In this document: positions 30,463 through 37,773 of the stretch, piece after piece
How the letters are laid out: the number at the start of each line of letters is the position of its first letter
Position numbering within the stretch: the stretch's first letter is position 1
From: Salinispora cortesiana
GTDB taxonomy: Bacteria; Actinomycetota; Actinomycetes; Mycobacteriales; Micromonosporaceae
Length of the DNA: 64,000 bases
NCBI RefSeq assembly: GCF_000484695.1
Contig: NZ_AXVR01000008.1
Coordinates: 46,603 to 110,602 of the forward strand
Direction of reading: 5' to 3'
Notes under the pieces: model-generated
What the model saw: the letters and a program-made list of their open reading frames with translations, nothing else
What the model was told of the DNA's origin: nothing
The model's database searches: none
Made by a program: the position numbers and the translations under genes

Positions 30463-30512
30463 GATGATCATTCGGCCCCGTAGGGTACTGGAAATTATCC
30501 GGTGAAGTAATT
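30463..30512. promoter_or_regulatory. AT-rich palindromic control region between kamA and kdd
   Basis: The 146-bp divergent intergenic region contains an AT-rich island unusual for this DNA, with the palindrome ATGATCAT (30463-30470) and an inverted repeat AATTA (30493-30497) / TAATT (30508-30512) spaced ten bases. Such sites suit an Lrp/AsnC-type or similar regulator acting on both kamA and the kdd operon. No clean -35/-10 pair stands out. Confidence 0.4.
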
Positions 30513-30582
30513 ATTCTGCCGGAAGTTTTCCCGCCTTGCGAGTCGTGGTCCGGGCTTCGGGCGGCTGGACAGGGAGGTCGTC

Positions 30583-31644
30583 GTGATTTCACCGGTGGGT
30601 TTGCACCGCGTTCTGGAGCCTGCGGGGTTGCTGCCGCAGGCGGCCTGGCGACTGGACGCGAGTCCGGCGATCGCACCGAATGAGGTACGGATCCGGGTGG
30701 AGCGGTTGAACCTGGATGCGGCGAGTTTTCGACAGCTGCGGGAGAAGCACGGCGGGTACGGCGCGCGGATCCGCGCCGAGGTGCTGGAGATCATCGCTGC
30801 GCGGGGCAAGATGCAGAACCCGGTGACCGGCTCCGGCGGCATGTTGATCGGCACCGTGGAGGAGGCCGGGCGGAGATCGCCGCTGGGGCTGCGGGTGGGT
30901 GACCGGGTGGCGACTCTGGTGTCGCTCACGCTGACGCCGTTGGCCGTCGCGGATGGGCTGGCCCGGTGGGATGGGCGCAGTGAGCAGGTCCCATGTGATG
31001 GTCATGCCATTCTGTTTGCCCGCTCTATCGCGGCGGTGCTGCCGGCGGATCTGCATCCGGAGTTGTCGCTCGCCGCGCTGGACGTGTGTGGGGCTCCGGC
31101 GCTGACCGCGCGGGTGGTGGAGCGGTATGTGGCCGACCGGGCGCGGGAGGGGGACGCCAGGCCGGTTAGCGTCGCGGTGATCGGCGGTGCGGGCAAGAGT
31201 GGGTCGCTGTCGTTGGCTGCGGCGCGACGGGCGGGGGCGGCGCGGACCGTCGGGGTGGTGCCGGTGGCGGGGGAGCGGGAAGTGCTGGCGGCGGCCCGGT
31301 TGGCGGATGCGGTGGTGCTGGCAGATGCGCGGGATCCGGTTGCGCTGTCGACGGCGGTGACGTCGGCGTTGGGGGTGCCGGCGGACGTGACGGTGGTGTG
31401 CGTGGATGTTCCGGGCTGTGAGCATGGGGCGGTGTTGGCCACGGCTGACGGTGGCACGGTGGTGTTCTTCTCGATGGCGACGAGTTTCGCGGCGGCGGCG
31501 TTGGGTGCGGAGGGTCTGGCGGCGGATGTGACGATGCTGGTGGGTAACGGGTATGCGCCGGGGCACGCGGAGTTTGCGTTGGATCTATTGCGGTCCGAAC
31601 CGGGGGTGCGTCCTCTCTTCGAGGCGCGGCTGGCGGCAGACTGA
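30583..31644 (+). CDS. kdd: L-erythro-3,5-diaminohexanoate dehydrogenase
   Basis: NAD(P)-dependent oxidative deamination of 3,5-diaminohexanoate to 3-keto-5-aminohexanoate, third step of lysine fermentation. 353 residues from GTG at 30583, with AGGGAGG upstream. The Rossmann glycine motif is VAVIGGAGKSGSLSLAAA near 197. NLDAASFRQLRE and MQNPVTGSGGMLIGTVEEAG are typical of the family. First gene of a six-gene run; the amidohydrolase starts six bases after its stop. The codons strongly prefer G in the third position, as in the next genes. Confidence 0.88.
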   Translation: MISPVGLHRVLEPAGLLPQAAWRLDASPAIAPNEVRIRVERLNLDAASFRQLREKHGGYGARIRAEVLEIIAARGKMQNPVTGSGGMLIGTVEEAGRRSPLGLRVGDRVATLVSLTLTPLAVADGLARWDGRSEQVPCDGHAILFARSIAAVLPADLHPELSLAALDVCGAPALTARVVERYVADRAREGDARPVSVAVIGGAGKSGSLSLAAARRAGAARTVGVVPVAGEREVLAAARLADAVVLADARDPVALSTAVTSALGVPADVTVVCVDVPGCEHGAVLATADGGTVVFFSMATSFAAAALGAEGLAADVTMLVGNGYAPGHAEFALDLLRSEPGVRPLFEARLAAD

Positions 31645-31649
31645 GTGCT

Positions 31650-33215
31650 ATGACGAACCCCTCGACGCTGTACCGCGGCGGTGTGCTGCATTGTCCTGCT
31701 GACCCGGGTGCGACTGCCTTGTTGGTCTCTGACGGCCGGATTGCCTGGTTGGGGTCGGATGGTGATGCGCCGGGTGCCGATCAGGTGGTGGATTTGGATG
31801 GGGCGCTGGTGACGCCGGCGTTCGTTGACGCGCATGTGCACACGACCGACACCGGGTTGGGGTTGTCGGGGCTGGACGTGTCGGGTGTGCGGTCGGGGCG
31901 CGAGTTGTTGGCGGCGGTGGCGGCGTTTGCCGAGGGGTTGCCGCCTGATGGTGTGGTGTTGGGGCACGGCTGGGACGAGTCGACCTGGCCGGTGCCGGTG
32001 CCTCCGGAGGCGGGGGAGTTGGGTCGGGCGGCGGCGGGGCGGCGGGTGTATCTGTCGCAGGCGTCGATGCATTCGGCGTTGGTGTCGTCGGCGTTGCTGG
32101 CTGCCTGTCCGGGGGTGGTTGCCGCGGCTGGTTTTGCCGAGTCGGGGTGGTTGCGGCGGGATGCACATCATGTGGTGCGGGCGGCAGCTTTTGGTGCGGT
32201 TGGTCGGGTGCAGCGGGTGGCGGCGCAGCGGGCGGCGTTGGCGCATGCGGCGTCGTTGGGGGTCGCGGCGGTGCATGAGTGTGGTGGTCCGGAGATTTCC
32301 GGCGAGGAGGATTTCACGGGGTTGTTGGGGATCTCCGGGGTGGGGGTGCCGGAGGTGTATGGGTACTGGGGTGAGTTGGGTGGGGCGCAGCGGGCTCGGG
32401 AGATGGGTGCGGTGGGTGCGGGTGGGGATGTCTTCGCTGATGGGGCGTTGGGGGCGCAGACGGCTCAGCTGACGGTGCCGTATGCGGATGCGGGTGGGTG
32501 TGGGCATGGGTACTTGTCGCTGGAGCAGGTGCGGGATCACTTGTTGGGGTGCGCGACGTACGGGGTGCAGGGCGGTTTTCACGCGATTGGGGATGCGGCG
32601 ATCGCGACCGTGTTGGCGGGGTTCGCGGCGGTGGCGGAGCGGTTGGGTACGGATCGGGTGCGGGCGGCTCGGCACCGGGTGGAGCATGCGGAGCTCGTGG
32701 ACAAGCAGATGATTGCCGGGTTTGTGGAGTATGGCGTGGTGGCGTCGGTGCAGCCGGCGTTTGACCGGTTGTGGGGTGGTGTGGGTCGGATGTATGAGTC
32801 ACGGTTGGGGTCGGATCGGTCGTTGGCCGCTAATCCGTTGGGGTCGATGCATTCGGTGGGGGTGTCGTTGGCGTTCGGGTCGGATTCGCCGGTTACTCCG
32901 GTGGATCCGTGGGGGTCGGTGCGGGCGGCGGTGGCGCATCACAATCCGGCGCAGCGGATGAGTGTGCGGGCGGCTTTCGCGGCGCATTCGCGGGGTGGCT
33001 GGCGTGCGGTGCGGCTGGATGGTGACGGGGTGTTGGCGTTGGGGGCGCCGGCGACGTTCGCGGTGTGGGATACCCCGGCTGGGGTGGAGCGGGGGTTGCC
33101 GGTGTTGCAGGCGGAGGATCCGGAGGCGCGGGGTGCTTCGGACCCGACGCCGTTGCCGGTGTGTCGACGTACGGTGCTGCGTGGTTCGGTGATCTATGGG
33201 GAGGGCGGCTTGTGA
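31650..33215 (+). CDS. Amidohydrolase family protein (YtcJ-like metal-dependent hydrolase)
   Basis: Cytoplasmic TIM-barrel metallohydrolase of 521 residues from ATG at 31650. The HxH metal motif is FVDAHVHTTDTG; further ligands occur in FHAIGDAAIA, RHRVEHAELVD and FGSDSPVTPVDPW, as in amidohydrolase family 3. It lies between kdd and kamD, and its stop overlaps the kamD start by four bases (GTGA), so it is part of the lysine operon. No role is known for such an enzyme in lysine fermentation; it might hydrolyse a lactam, amide or keto intermediate formed by spontaneous cyclisation. The specific reaction is unknown. Confidence 0.85.
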   Translation: MTNPSTLYRGGVLHCPADPGATALLVSDGRIAWLGSDGDAPGADQVVDLDGALVTPAFVDAHVHTTDTGLGLSGLDVSGVRSGRELLAAVAAFAEGLPPDGVVLGHGWDESTWPVPVPPEAGELGRAAAGRRVYLSQASMHSALVSSALLAACPGVVAAAGFAESGWLRRDAHHVVRAAAFGAVGRVQRVAAQRAALAHAASLGVAAVHECGGPEISGEEDFTGLLGISGVGVPEVYGYWGELGGAQRAREMGAVGAGGDVFADGALGAQTAQLTVPYADAGGCGHGYLSLEQVRDHLLGCATYGVQGGFHAIGDAAIATVLAGFAAVAERLGTDRVRAARHRVEHAELVDKQMIAGFVEYGVVASVQPAFDRLWGGVGRMYESRLGSDRSLAANPLGSMHSVGVSLAFGSDSPVTPVDPWGSVRAAVAHHNPAQRMSVRAAFAAHSRGGWRAVRLDGDGVLALGAPATFAVWDTPAGVERGLPVLQAEDPEARGASDPTPLPVCRRTVLRGSVIYGEGGL

Positions 33216-34774
33216 CTGGGAAGCTCGATCTGGATCCGGTGTTGGTGGCGCGGGCGCGGGAGTTAGCTGCTCGTGCTGGGGCATCGGTGGTGGAGTTGGC
33301 GCGCGGCCACACGACGGTGTCGGTGGAGCGGGCGGTGCTGCGGCTAGCCGGGGTGCAGGGGGCGGATCCGGATGGGATTCCGTGGGTGAACCGGTTGGTG
33401 GATGCGGTGGTCGCGGAGGTGGGCTTGGGGCATGGGGTGGCTGCTCCGGTCTTTGATGCCTTGGCGCGGGAGCAGTTGGCGGATGTGACGCTGTTGGCGC
33501 AGAAGGCGGCAGCCGGGTCGGTGCGGTTTGAGGCTCCGGCGGGGCGGGCGGCGACTGCGGCGCGGCGGGCGGCGCGGCGGGCGGTCGCGGCGGGGGTGCG
33601 GCGTATTGATCGGCGGCGGGCCGAGCGGGAGCGGTTGGTGCGGCGGTTCGGGGATCCGCCGCAGCGGCCGTGGATCTATCTGATCGTGGCGACGGGGGAT
33701 ATTCACGAGGATATTCCGCAGGCGCAGGCGGCGGCTCGGGCGGGGGCGGATGCGATCGCGGTGATTCGGTCGACGGGGCAGTCGTTGTTGGACTATGTGC
33801 CGGAGGGGGCGACTCGGGAGGGCTTTGCTGGTACGTATGCGACGCAGGAGAATTTCCGGCTGATGCGGGCGGCGTTGGATGAGTCGTCGCGGGAGTTGGG
33901 TCGGTATGTTCGGTTGACGAATTATGCGTCGGGGCTGTGTATGCCGGAGATGGCGGCGTTGGCGGGCCTTGAGCGGCTGGACATGATGTTGAACGATTCG
34001 ATGTACGGCATCTTGTTCCGGGATATCAATCCGATTCGTACCTTCGTCGATCAGCGCTTCTCCCGGCAGGTGCACGCCCGGGCGGGGATCATCATCAACA
34101 CTGGTGAGGACAATTACCTGACGACTGCCGATGCGGTGGACGAGGCGCACACGGTGACGGTGTCGCAGCTGCTCAACGAGTACTTCGCGCATGAGGCGGG
34201 GTTGGCGGACTGGCAGTTGGGGTTGGGGCACGCGTTTGAGGTCAACCCGGATGTGCCGGAGTCGTTGCGGTTGGAGTTGGCGCACGCGCTATTGGCGCGG
34301 GAGTTGTTCCCGGATGCGCCGTTGAAGTGGATGCCGCCGACGAAGCACATGACCGGGGATGTGTTTCGGGGCAACCTGCTTGATGGTTTCTTCAACCTGG
34401 TCGGGGCGCTGACCGGGCAGGGGATTCTGTTGGTGGGGATGATGACCGAGGCGGTGGTGACGCCGTGGCTGTCGGATCGGGACATCGCCTTGCAGAACGT
34501 CCGGTATGTGTTGGGTGCCGCGGGTGGGCTGCACGAGGACTTCGTGCCGGCGCCGGGCGGGTTCATTCAGCAGCGGGCGCACCTGGTGTTGCGTTCGGCG
34601 GTGGAGTTGTTGGAGCGGATCGGGGAGCAATCGTTGCTGACGGCGATCGGCGAGGGCACGTTCGGGATCATGAAGCGGCCGGCGGACCGGGGCAGGGGGT
34701 TGGACGGGGTGGCGCGGCACGAGGGCGACTACTACAACCCGGCGGTGGAGATCCTGGAAGGGGCGGGGTCGTGA
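33212..34774 (+). CDS. kamD: Beta-lysine 5,6-aminomutase alpha subunit
   Basis: Large PLP-binding subunit of the adenosylcobalamin-dependent enzyme that moves the 6-amino group of beta-lysine to carbon 5. 520 residues from GTG at 33212, overlapping the amidohydrolase stop. Highly conserved segments: IYLIVATGDIHEDIPQAQAA, IRSTGQSLLDYVPEGAT, RLTNYASGLCMPEMAALAG and WMPPTKHMTGDVFRG. The N-terminal 60 residues are more variable. Coupled to kamE by GTGA overlap, fitting equal production of both subunits. The alternative, D-ornithine 4,5-aminomutase, has a single fused large subunit, which is not the case here. Confidence 0.95.
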   Translation: MTGKLDLDPVLVARARELAARAGASVVELARGHTTVSVERAVLRLAGVQGADPDGIPWVNRLVDAVVAEVGLGHGVAAPVFDALAREQLADVTLLAQKAAAGSVRFEAPAGRAATAARRAARRAVAAGVRRIDRRRAERERLVRRFGDPPQRPWIYLIVATGDIHEDIPQAQAAARAGADAIAVIRSTGQSLLDYVPEGATREGFAGTYATQENFRLMRAALDESSRELGRYVRLTNYASGLCMPEMAALAGLERLDMMLNDSMYGILFRDINPIRTFVDQRFSRQVHARAGIIINTGEDNYLTTADAVDEAHTVTVSQLLNEYFAHEAGLADWQLGLGHAFEVNPDVPESLRLELAHALLARELFPDAPLKWMPPTKHMTGDVFRGNLLDGFFNLVGALTGQGILLVGMMTEAVVTPWLSDRDIALQNVRYVLGAAGGLHEDFVPAPGGFIQQRAHLVLRSAVELLERIGEQSLLTAIGEGTFGIMKRPADRGRGLDGVARHEGDYYNPAVEILEGAGS

Positions 34775-35535
34775 CGGTCGTGCCGGAGAAGCAGGTCGTG
34801 CGGCCGTATGGGGACACTACTGGTGACGGCATGGTGCAGGTGTCGTTCACATTGCCGTTGCCGCACGACAAGCGGGCTGAGGGTGCGGCGATCCAGCTGG
34901 CGGGGAAGATGGGCATCGACCCGGCGATGCTGGTGCATGCTCGGCCGATGGGGGACGGGTTCACCTTCTTCGTGGTGTACGGGCGGGTGAACCACCTGGT
35001 GGACACCGCAGCGGTGCGGGTGGTGGAGCGGGACTTTCCGTTGCTGTCGGCGAAGGAGGTCAACGCAGTGGTCAAGCGGCAGCTGCGGCGCAAGCTGTCG
35101 GTGGTGGGGGCGTGTATCGGCACTGACGCGCACACCGTGGGGATCGACGCGATTCTCAACGTCAAGGGCATCGCCGGGGAGAAGGGGCTGGAGTACTACC
35201 GGGAGTTGCGGGTCAGCAATCTGGGCGCGCAGGTGAGTGTGCCGGATTTGGTGGCGGCGGCTCGGGCGGAGCGGGCGGATGCGGTGTTGGTGTCGCAGGT
35301 GGTCACGCAGCGGGATGCGCATCTGCACAACACGCGGGAGATGTCGGCGGCGTTTCGGGAGGCGTGGCCGGCGGGGAAGCGGCCGTTGTTGATTGTCGGT
35401 GGGCCGCGTTTCGATGAGGCGATGACCGCCGAGTTGGGGGTGGACCGGATCTTCGGCCGTGGCACCACTCCGGCTGAGGTGGCTTCCTACCTGGTCCATG
35501 CGTTGATCACGAGCCGGAAGGCGGCGACGGTATGA
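34771..35535 (+). CDS. kamE: Beta-lysine 5,6-aminomutase beta subunit (cobalamin-binding)
   Basis: Small subunit that holds coenzyme B12. 254 residues from GTG at 34771. The base-off cobalamin motif D-x-H-x-x-G is GTDAHTVGIDAI (Asp119, His121, Gly124). Lysine 132 in ILNVKGIAGEKGLE lies 11 residues after His121 and corresponds to the lysine that anchors PLP in the clostridial enzyme. LIVGGPRFDEAMTAELG and FGRGTTPAEVASYLV are typical of the C-terminal B12 domain. Start and stop overlap with kamD and kal by four bases each. Confidence 0.95.
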   Translation: MTVVPEKQVVRPYGDTTGDGMVQVSFTLPLPHDKRAEGAAIQLAGKMGIDPAMLVHARPMGDGFTFFVVYGRVNHLVDTAAVRVVERDFPLLSAKEVNAVVKRQLRRKLSVVGACIGTDAHTVGIDAILNVKGIAGEKGLEYYRELRVSNLGAQVSVPDLVAAARAERADAVLVSQVVTQRDAHLHNTREMSAAFREAWPAGKRPLLIVGGPRFDEAMTAELGVDRIFGRGTTPAEVASYLVHALITSRKAATV

Positions 35536-35924
35536 GTGACCCGAGGGTCGGGGTGACGGTGGCGCACCGGCGGTATGTGCCGTACTCGCATGCGCACTAT
35601 GCGGGCAGTCTGGTCGATGGGGCGTACGCGTTGGGTTTGTTCGGGGATGTCGCCACGGAGGTCTGTATCCGTACCGACGGGGACGAGGGGTTGTTCGCCG
35701 GCTACGCGGACGTGCGGTTCGTGGCGCCGGTGCGCGCCGGTGACGTGGTGGAGGTGACTGGTCGGGTCACCCGGGTGGGTACGCGTAGCCGCACGTTGGA
35801 GTTGAGCTGCGTGGTGGTGTGTCGGGGCCGTCCGGATCGGGGGGAGTCCGCGGCGCAGGTGTGTGATCCGCCGATCGTGGCGGTCACCGCGACGGGCACG
35901 GTGGTCGTGCCGCCGGCGGCGTGA
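35532..35924 (+). CDS. kal: 3-aminobutyryl-CoA ammonia lyase (hotdog fold)
   Basis: Removes ammonia from L-3-aminobutyryl-CoA giving crotonyl-CoA, the step after Kce in lysine fermentation. 130 residues from ATG at 35532, hotdog fold. The sequence RRYVPYSHAHYAGSLVDGAY followed by ADVRFVAPVRAGDVVEV resembles the Kal family and MaoC/thioesterase-like hotdogs. Position inside the operon, overlapping kamE and the next gene by four bases each, decides the name over a generic thioesterase. Its substrate would normally be made by Kce, for which no gene is seen here. Confidence 0.85.
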   Translation: MSDPRVGVTVAHRRYVPYSHAHYAGSLVDGAYALGLFGDVATEVCIRTDGDEGLFAGYADVRFVAPVRAGDVVEVTGRVTRVGTRSRTLELSCVVVCRGRPDRGESAAQVCDPPIVAVTATGTVVVPPAA

Positions 35925-37258
35925 ACGTCGCGATCTGCGCGGATGTCGGCTCCACGTTCACGAAGGTGGCGGTGGTCGATCTCGACGGCGCGGGTCTGGT
36001 CGCTACGACGTCACTGCCCACCACGGTGGGCAGTGACGTGTTGCGGGGGCTGGACGCGGCGGTGGCGGCGGCGACCGACGGCCTGCCGGTGGGGGACGCG
36101 CCGTGGTACGTGTGTTCGTCTGCTGGGGGCGGGCTGCGGTTGGCGGTGGTCGGCTATGAACAGTTGGTGACCGCGCAGGCGGGCCGTCGGGTGGGTCTGT
36201 CGGCGGGGGCGAACGTGGTGCATGTGGCCGCGGGTCGGCTTGGCGCGGCGGATCTGGCGGCGGTGCGGGCGGCCCGCCCGGATGTGCTGCTGCTGGTCGG
36301 CGGCACCGACGGCGGCGACGCGGAGACGTTGACGCACAACGCGACCCGGTTGGCGCGGGCCCGCTGGCGGGTTCCGGTGGTCCTCGCCGGTAACGCGCAG
36401 GTCCGCGACGACCTGTCGTCGATGCTGGTGTCGGCGCGGGTGCCGGTGACCGTGGCGGAGAATGTGCTGCCCCGGATCGGGGTGTTGGCGCCGGCTGGGG
36501 CGCGGGCGGCGATCCGCGAGGTGTTCCTGCGGCATGTGATCGGCGGCAAGCGGCTGTCGCGGGGGCCGCGGTTCCCGCGGCTGGTGCGGGCGGCCACCCC
36601 GGATGCGGTGCTGACCGGCGTGGAGTTGCTCGCCGACATGCTCGGCGGTGACTTGGCGGTGGTGGATGTCGGTGGGGCGACCACCGACGTGTACTCGGTG
36701 CTGACGCCGGATGAGCGGGAGAGCGGGCCGGGCCGGGAGGTGGCGGGCAACCTGTGGCGGGCCCGCACCGTCGAGGGGGATCTGGGGGTGCGGTGGAGCG
36801 CCCCGGGTGTGGTGCGGGCAGCGGTGGAGGAGCGGCTGCTCGACGGGGCCGACGCCGAGGTGTTGGCGGCGGCGGCGCAGCGGCGTGCCGACGACCCGGC
36901 GTACCTTCCGGTCGGTGGGGCGCAGCGGTCGACGGACGCGCGGTTGGCTGCCTTGGCGGCCACGGTGGCGTTGCGGCGGCACGCCCGCGGGGCGACCACC
37001 GGTGAACGGGCGGGTCGGGATCTGCGGGATGTTCGGCTGCTGGTGGGTTCGGGTGGGGTGCTGCGGCACGCCGTGCCCGCGGATGCCGCGGGGGTGCTCG
37101 CGGGGGTGCTCGCCGACCATGCCGGTGGGTGGCCGTTGCCGCGTGCCGCCCGGCCGGTCGTTGACGTGGACTATGTGCTGGCCGCCGCGGGGTTGCTCGG
37201 CGCCGAGCACCCGGTCGCGGCGCGTGCTCTTACTGACCGGCTCCGCGCGGGCGGCTAG
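35921..37258 (+). CDS. GlmL/MutL-type ATPase, likely reactivating factor for the B12 aminomutase
   Basis: ASKHA-fold ATPase of 445 residues from GTG at 35921, related to GlmL of glutamate mutase and KamB-type proteins. The phosphate-binding motifs are ADVGSTFTKVAVVD at the N-terminus and AVVDVGGATTDVYSV near 245; LLLVGGTDGGDAETL lies near 125. Such proteins release damaged cobalamin from adenosylcobalamin enzymes so that fresh cofactor can bind; as last gene of the kamDE operon it probably serves KamDE. A 32-bp palindrome lies within its first 120 bases. Confidence 0.88.
   Translation: MNVAICADVGSTFTKVAVVDLDGAGLVATTSLPTTVGSDVLRGLDAAVAAATDGLPVGDAPWYVCSSAGGGLRLAVVGYEQLVTAQAGRRVGLSAGANVVHVAAGRLGAADLAAVRAARPDVLLLVGGTDGGDAETLTHNATRLARARWRVPVVLAGNAQVRDDLSSMLVSARVPVTVAENVLPRIGVLAPAGARAAIREVFLRHVIGGKRLSRGPRFPRLVRAATPDAVLTGVELLADMLGGDLAVVDVGGATTDVYSVLTPDERESGPGREVAGNLWRARTVEGDLGVRWSAPGVVRAAVEERLLDGADAEVLAAAAQRRADDPAYLPVGGAQRSTDARLAALAATVALRRHARGATTGERAGRDLRDVRLLVGSGGVLRHAVPADAAGVLAGVLADHAGGWPLPRAARPVVDVDYVLAAAGLLGAEHPVAARALTDRLRAGG
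36008..36039. repeat. Near-continuous 32-bp palindrome inside the GlmL-like gene
   Basis: Arms of 15 bases (ACGTCACTGCCCACC at 36008-36022 and its exact complement at 36025-36039) separated by two bases. It encodes in-frame residues TTSLPTTVGSDV, about 30 codons into the gene. Stem strength would allow an mRNA hairpin or cruciform. Could be chance, a translational attenuator or a binding site. Confidence 0.7.
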
Positions 37259-37773
37259 GCCGTCCTGGTTGCCCGATCTGCGGGTGGCGCGGTGCGGCTG
37301 GCCGGCGCGGATGGTGCGACACGCCGGGTGGCGGCGACGACTCGTCGGCCCCGGGTTGACAGCGCCCCGGGGGGAGCACGTACCGTCTTTGAGTCCTACT
37401 ACGGGAAGCGGCTGTTGTTCGCTTCGTCCCTTCGTCCGCTGGCCGAGCGACACGAGTGTGTGGTCGCGGCGGCCAGGTCCAGCGGGCGGGGGTCGGCGGG
37501 GCGGCGCGGACCGGCCGCGGTTACCGGTGTACGGGCAGGGTGAGAGGCACGGCCAGTAGACAACGGCCAGGCGGGGGCAGCCAGTCTTCCGTCCGGTCGG
37601 TCCGAAGGTCGGCGCGTCGCATTCTCGCCCCACCGGCCGGGAAGGGCCTGGGAGCATCGGGGTGCGGCGGTTGCCGCGCCCCGATTTCCGTTTTCCCGGG
37701 GTACCGGTCGAGGTGGGGGCCGCTGTGGTGTGCTGGCGGGGCGGCTCGGATCGGGCCGAGTACCCTTCGGCAG
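37259..37773. other. Intergenic region, 515 bp, no convincing gene
   Basis: Separates the lysine operon from lnt. Short open frames are present but their codon use does not look coding. It includes one reasonable promoter candidate (see 37356-37386). No terminator-like stem of more than ten bases was found by eye after the GlmL-like gene. Confidence 0.5.
37356..37386 (+). promoter_or_regulatory. Candidate vegetative promoter upstream of lnt
   Basis: TTGACA at 37356-37361 and TACCGT at 37381-37386, separated by 19 bases, on the plus strand. The -35 is a perfect consensus, the -10 fits TAnnnT, the spacer is long. It would give lnt-ppm1 a leader of nearly 400 bases. Confidence 0.35.

Noticed and set aside
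33212..35535. Alternative reading of kamDE as D-ornithine 4,5-aminomutase
   Set aside because: Separate alpha and beta subunits of 520 and 254 residues, with kdd, kal and kamA beside them, fit beta-lysine 5,6-aminomutase better.
37292..37543. 83-codon frame after the GlmL-like gene
   Set aside because: Codon positions and residue make-up look random (Arg/Ala/Gly rich) and no start signal; most likely non-coding.
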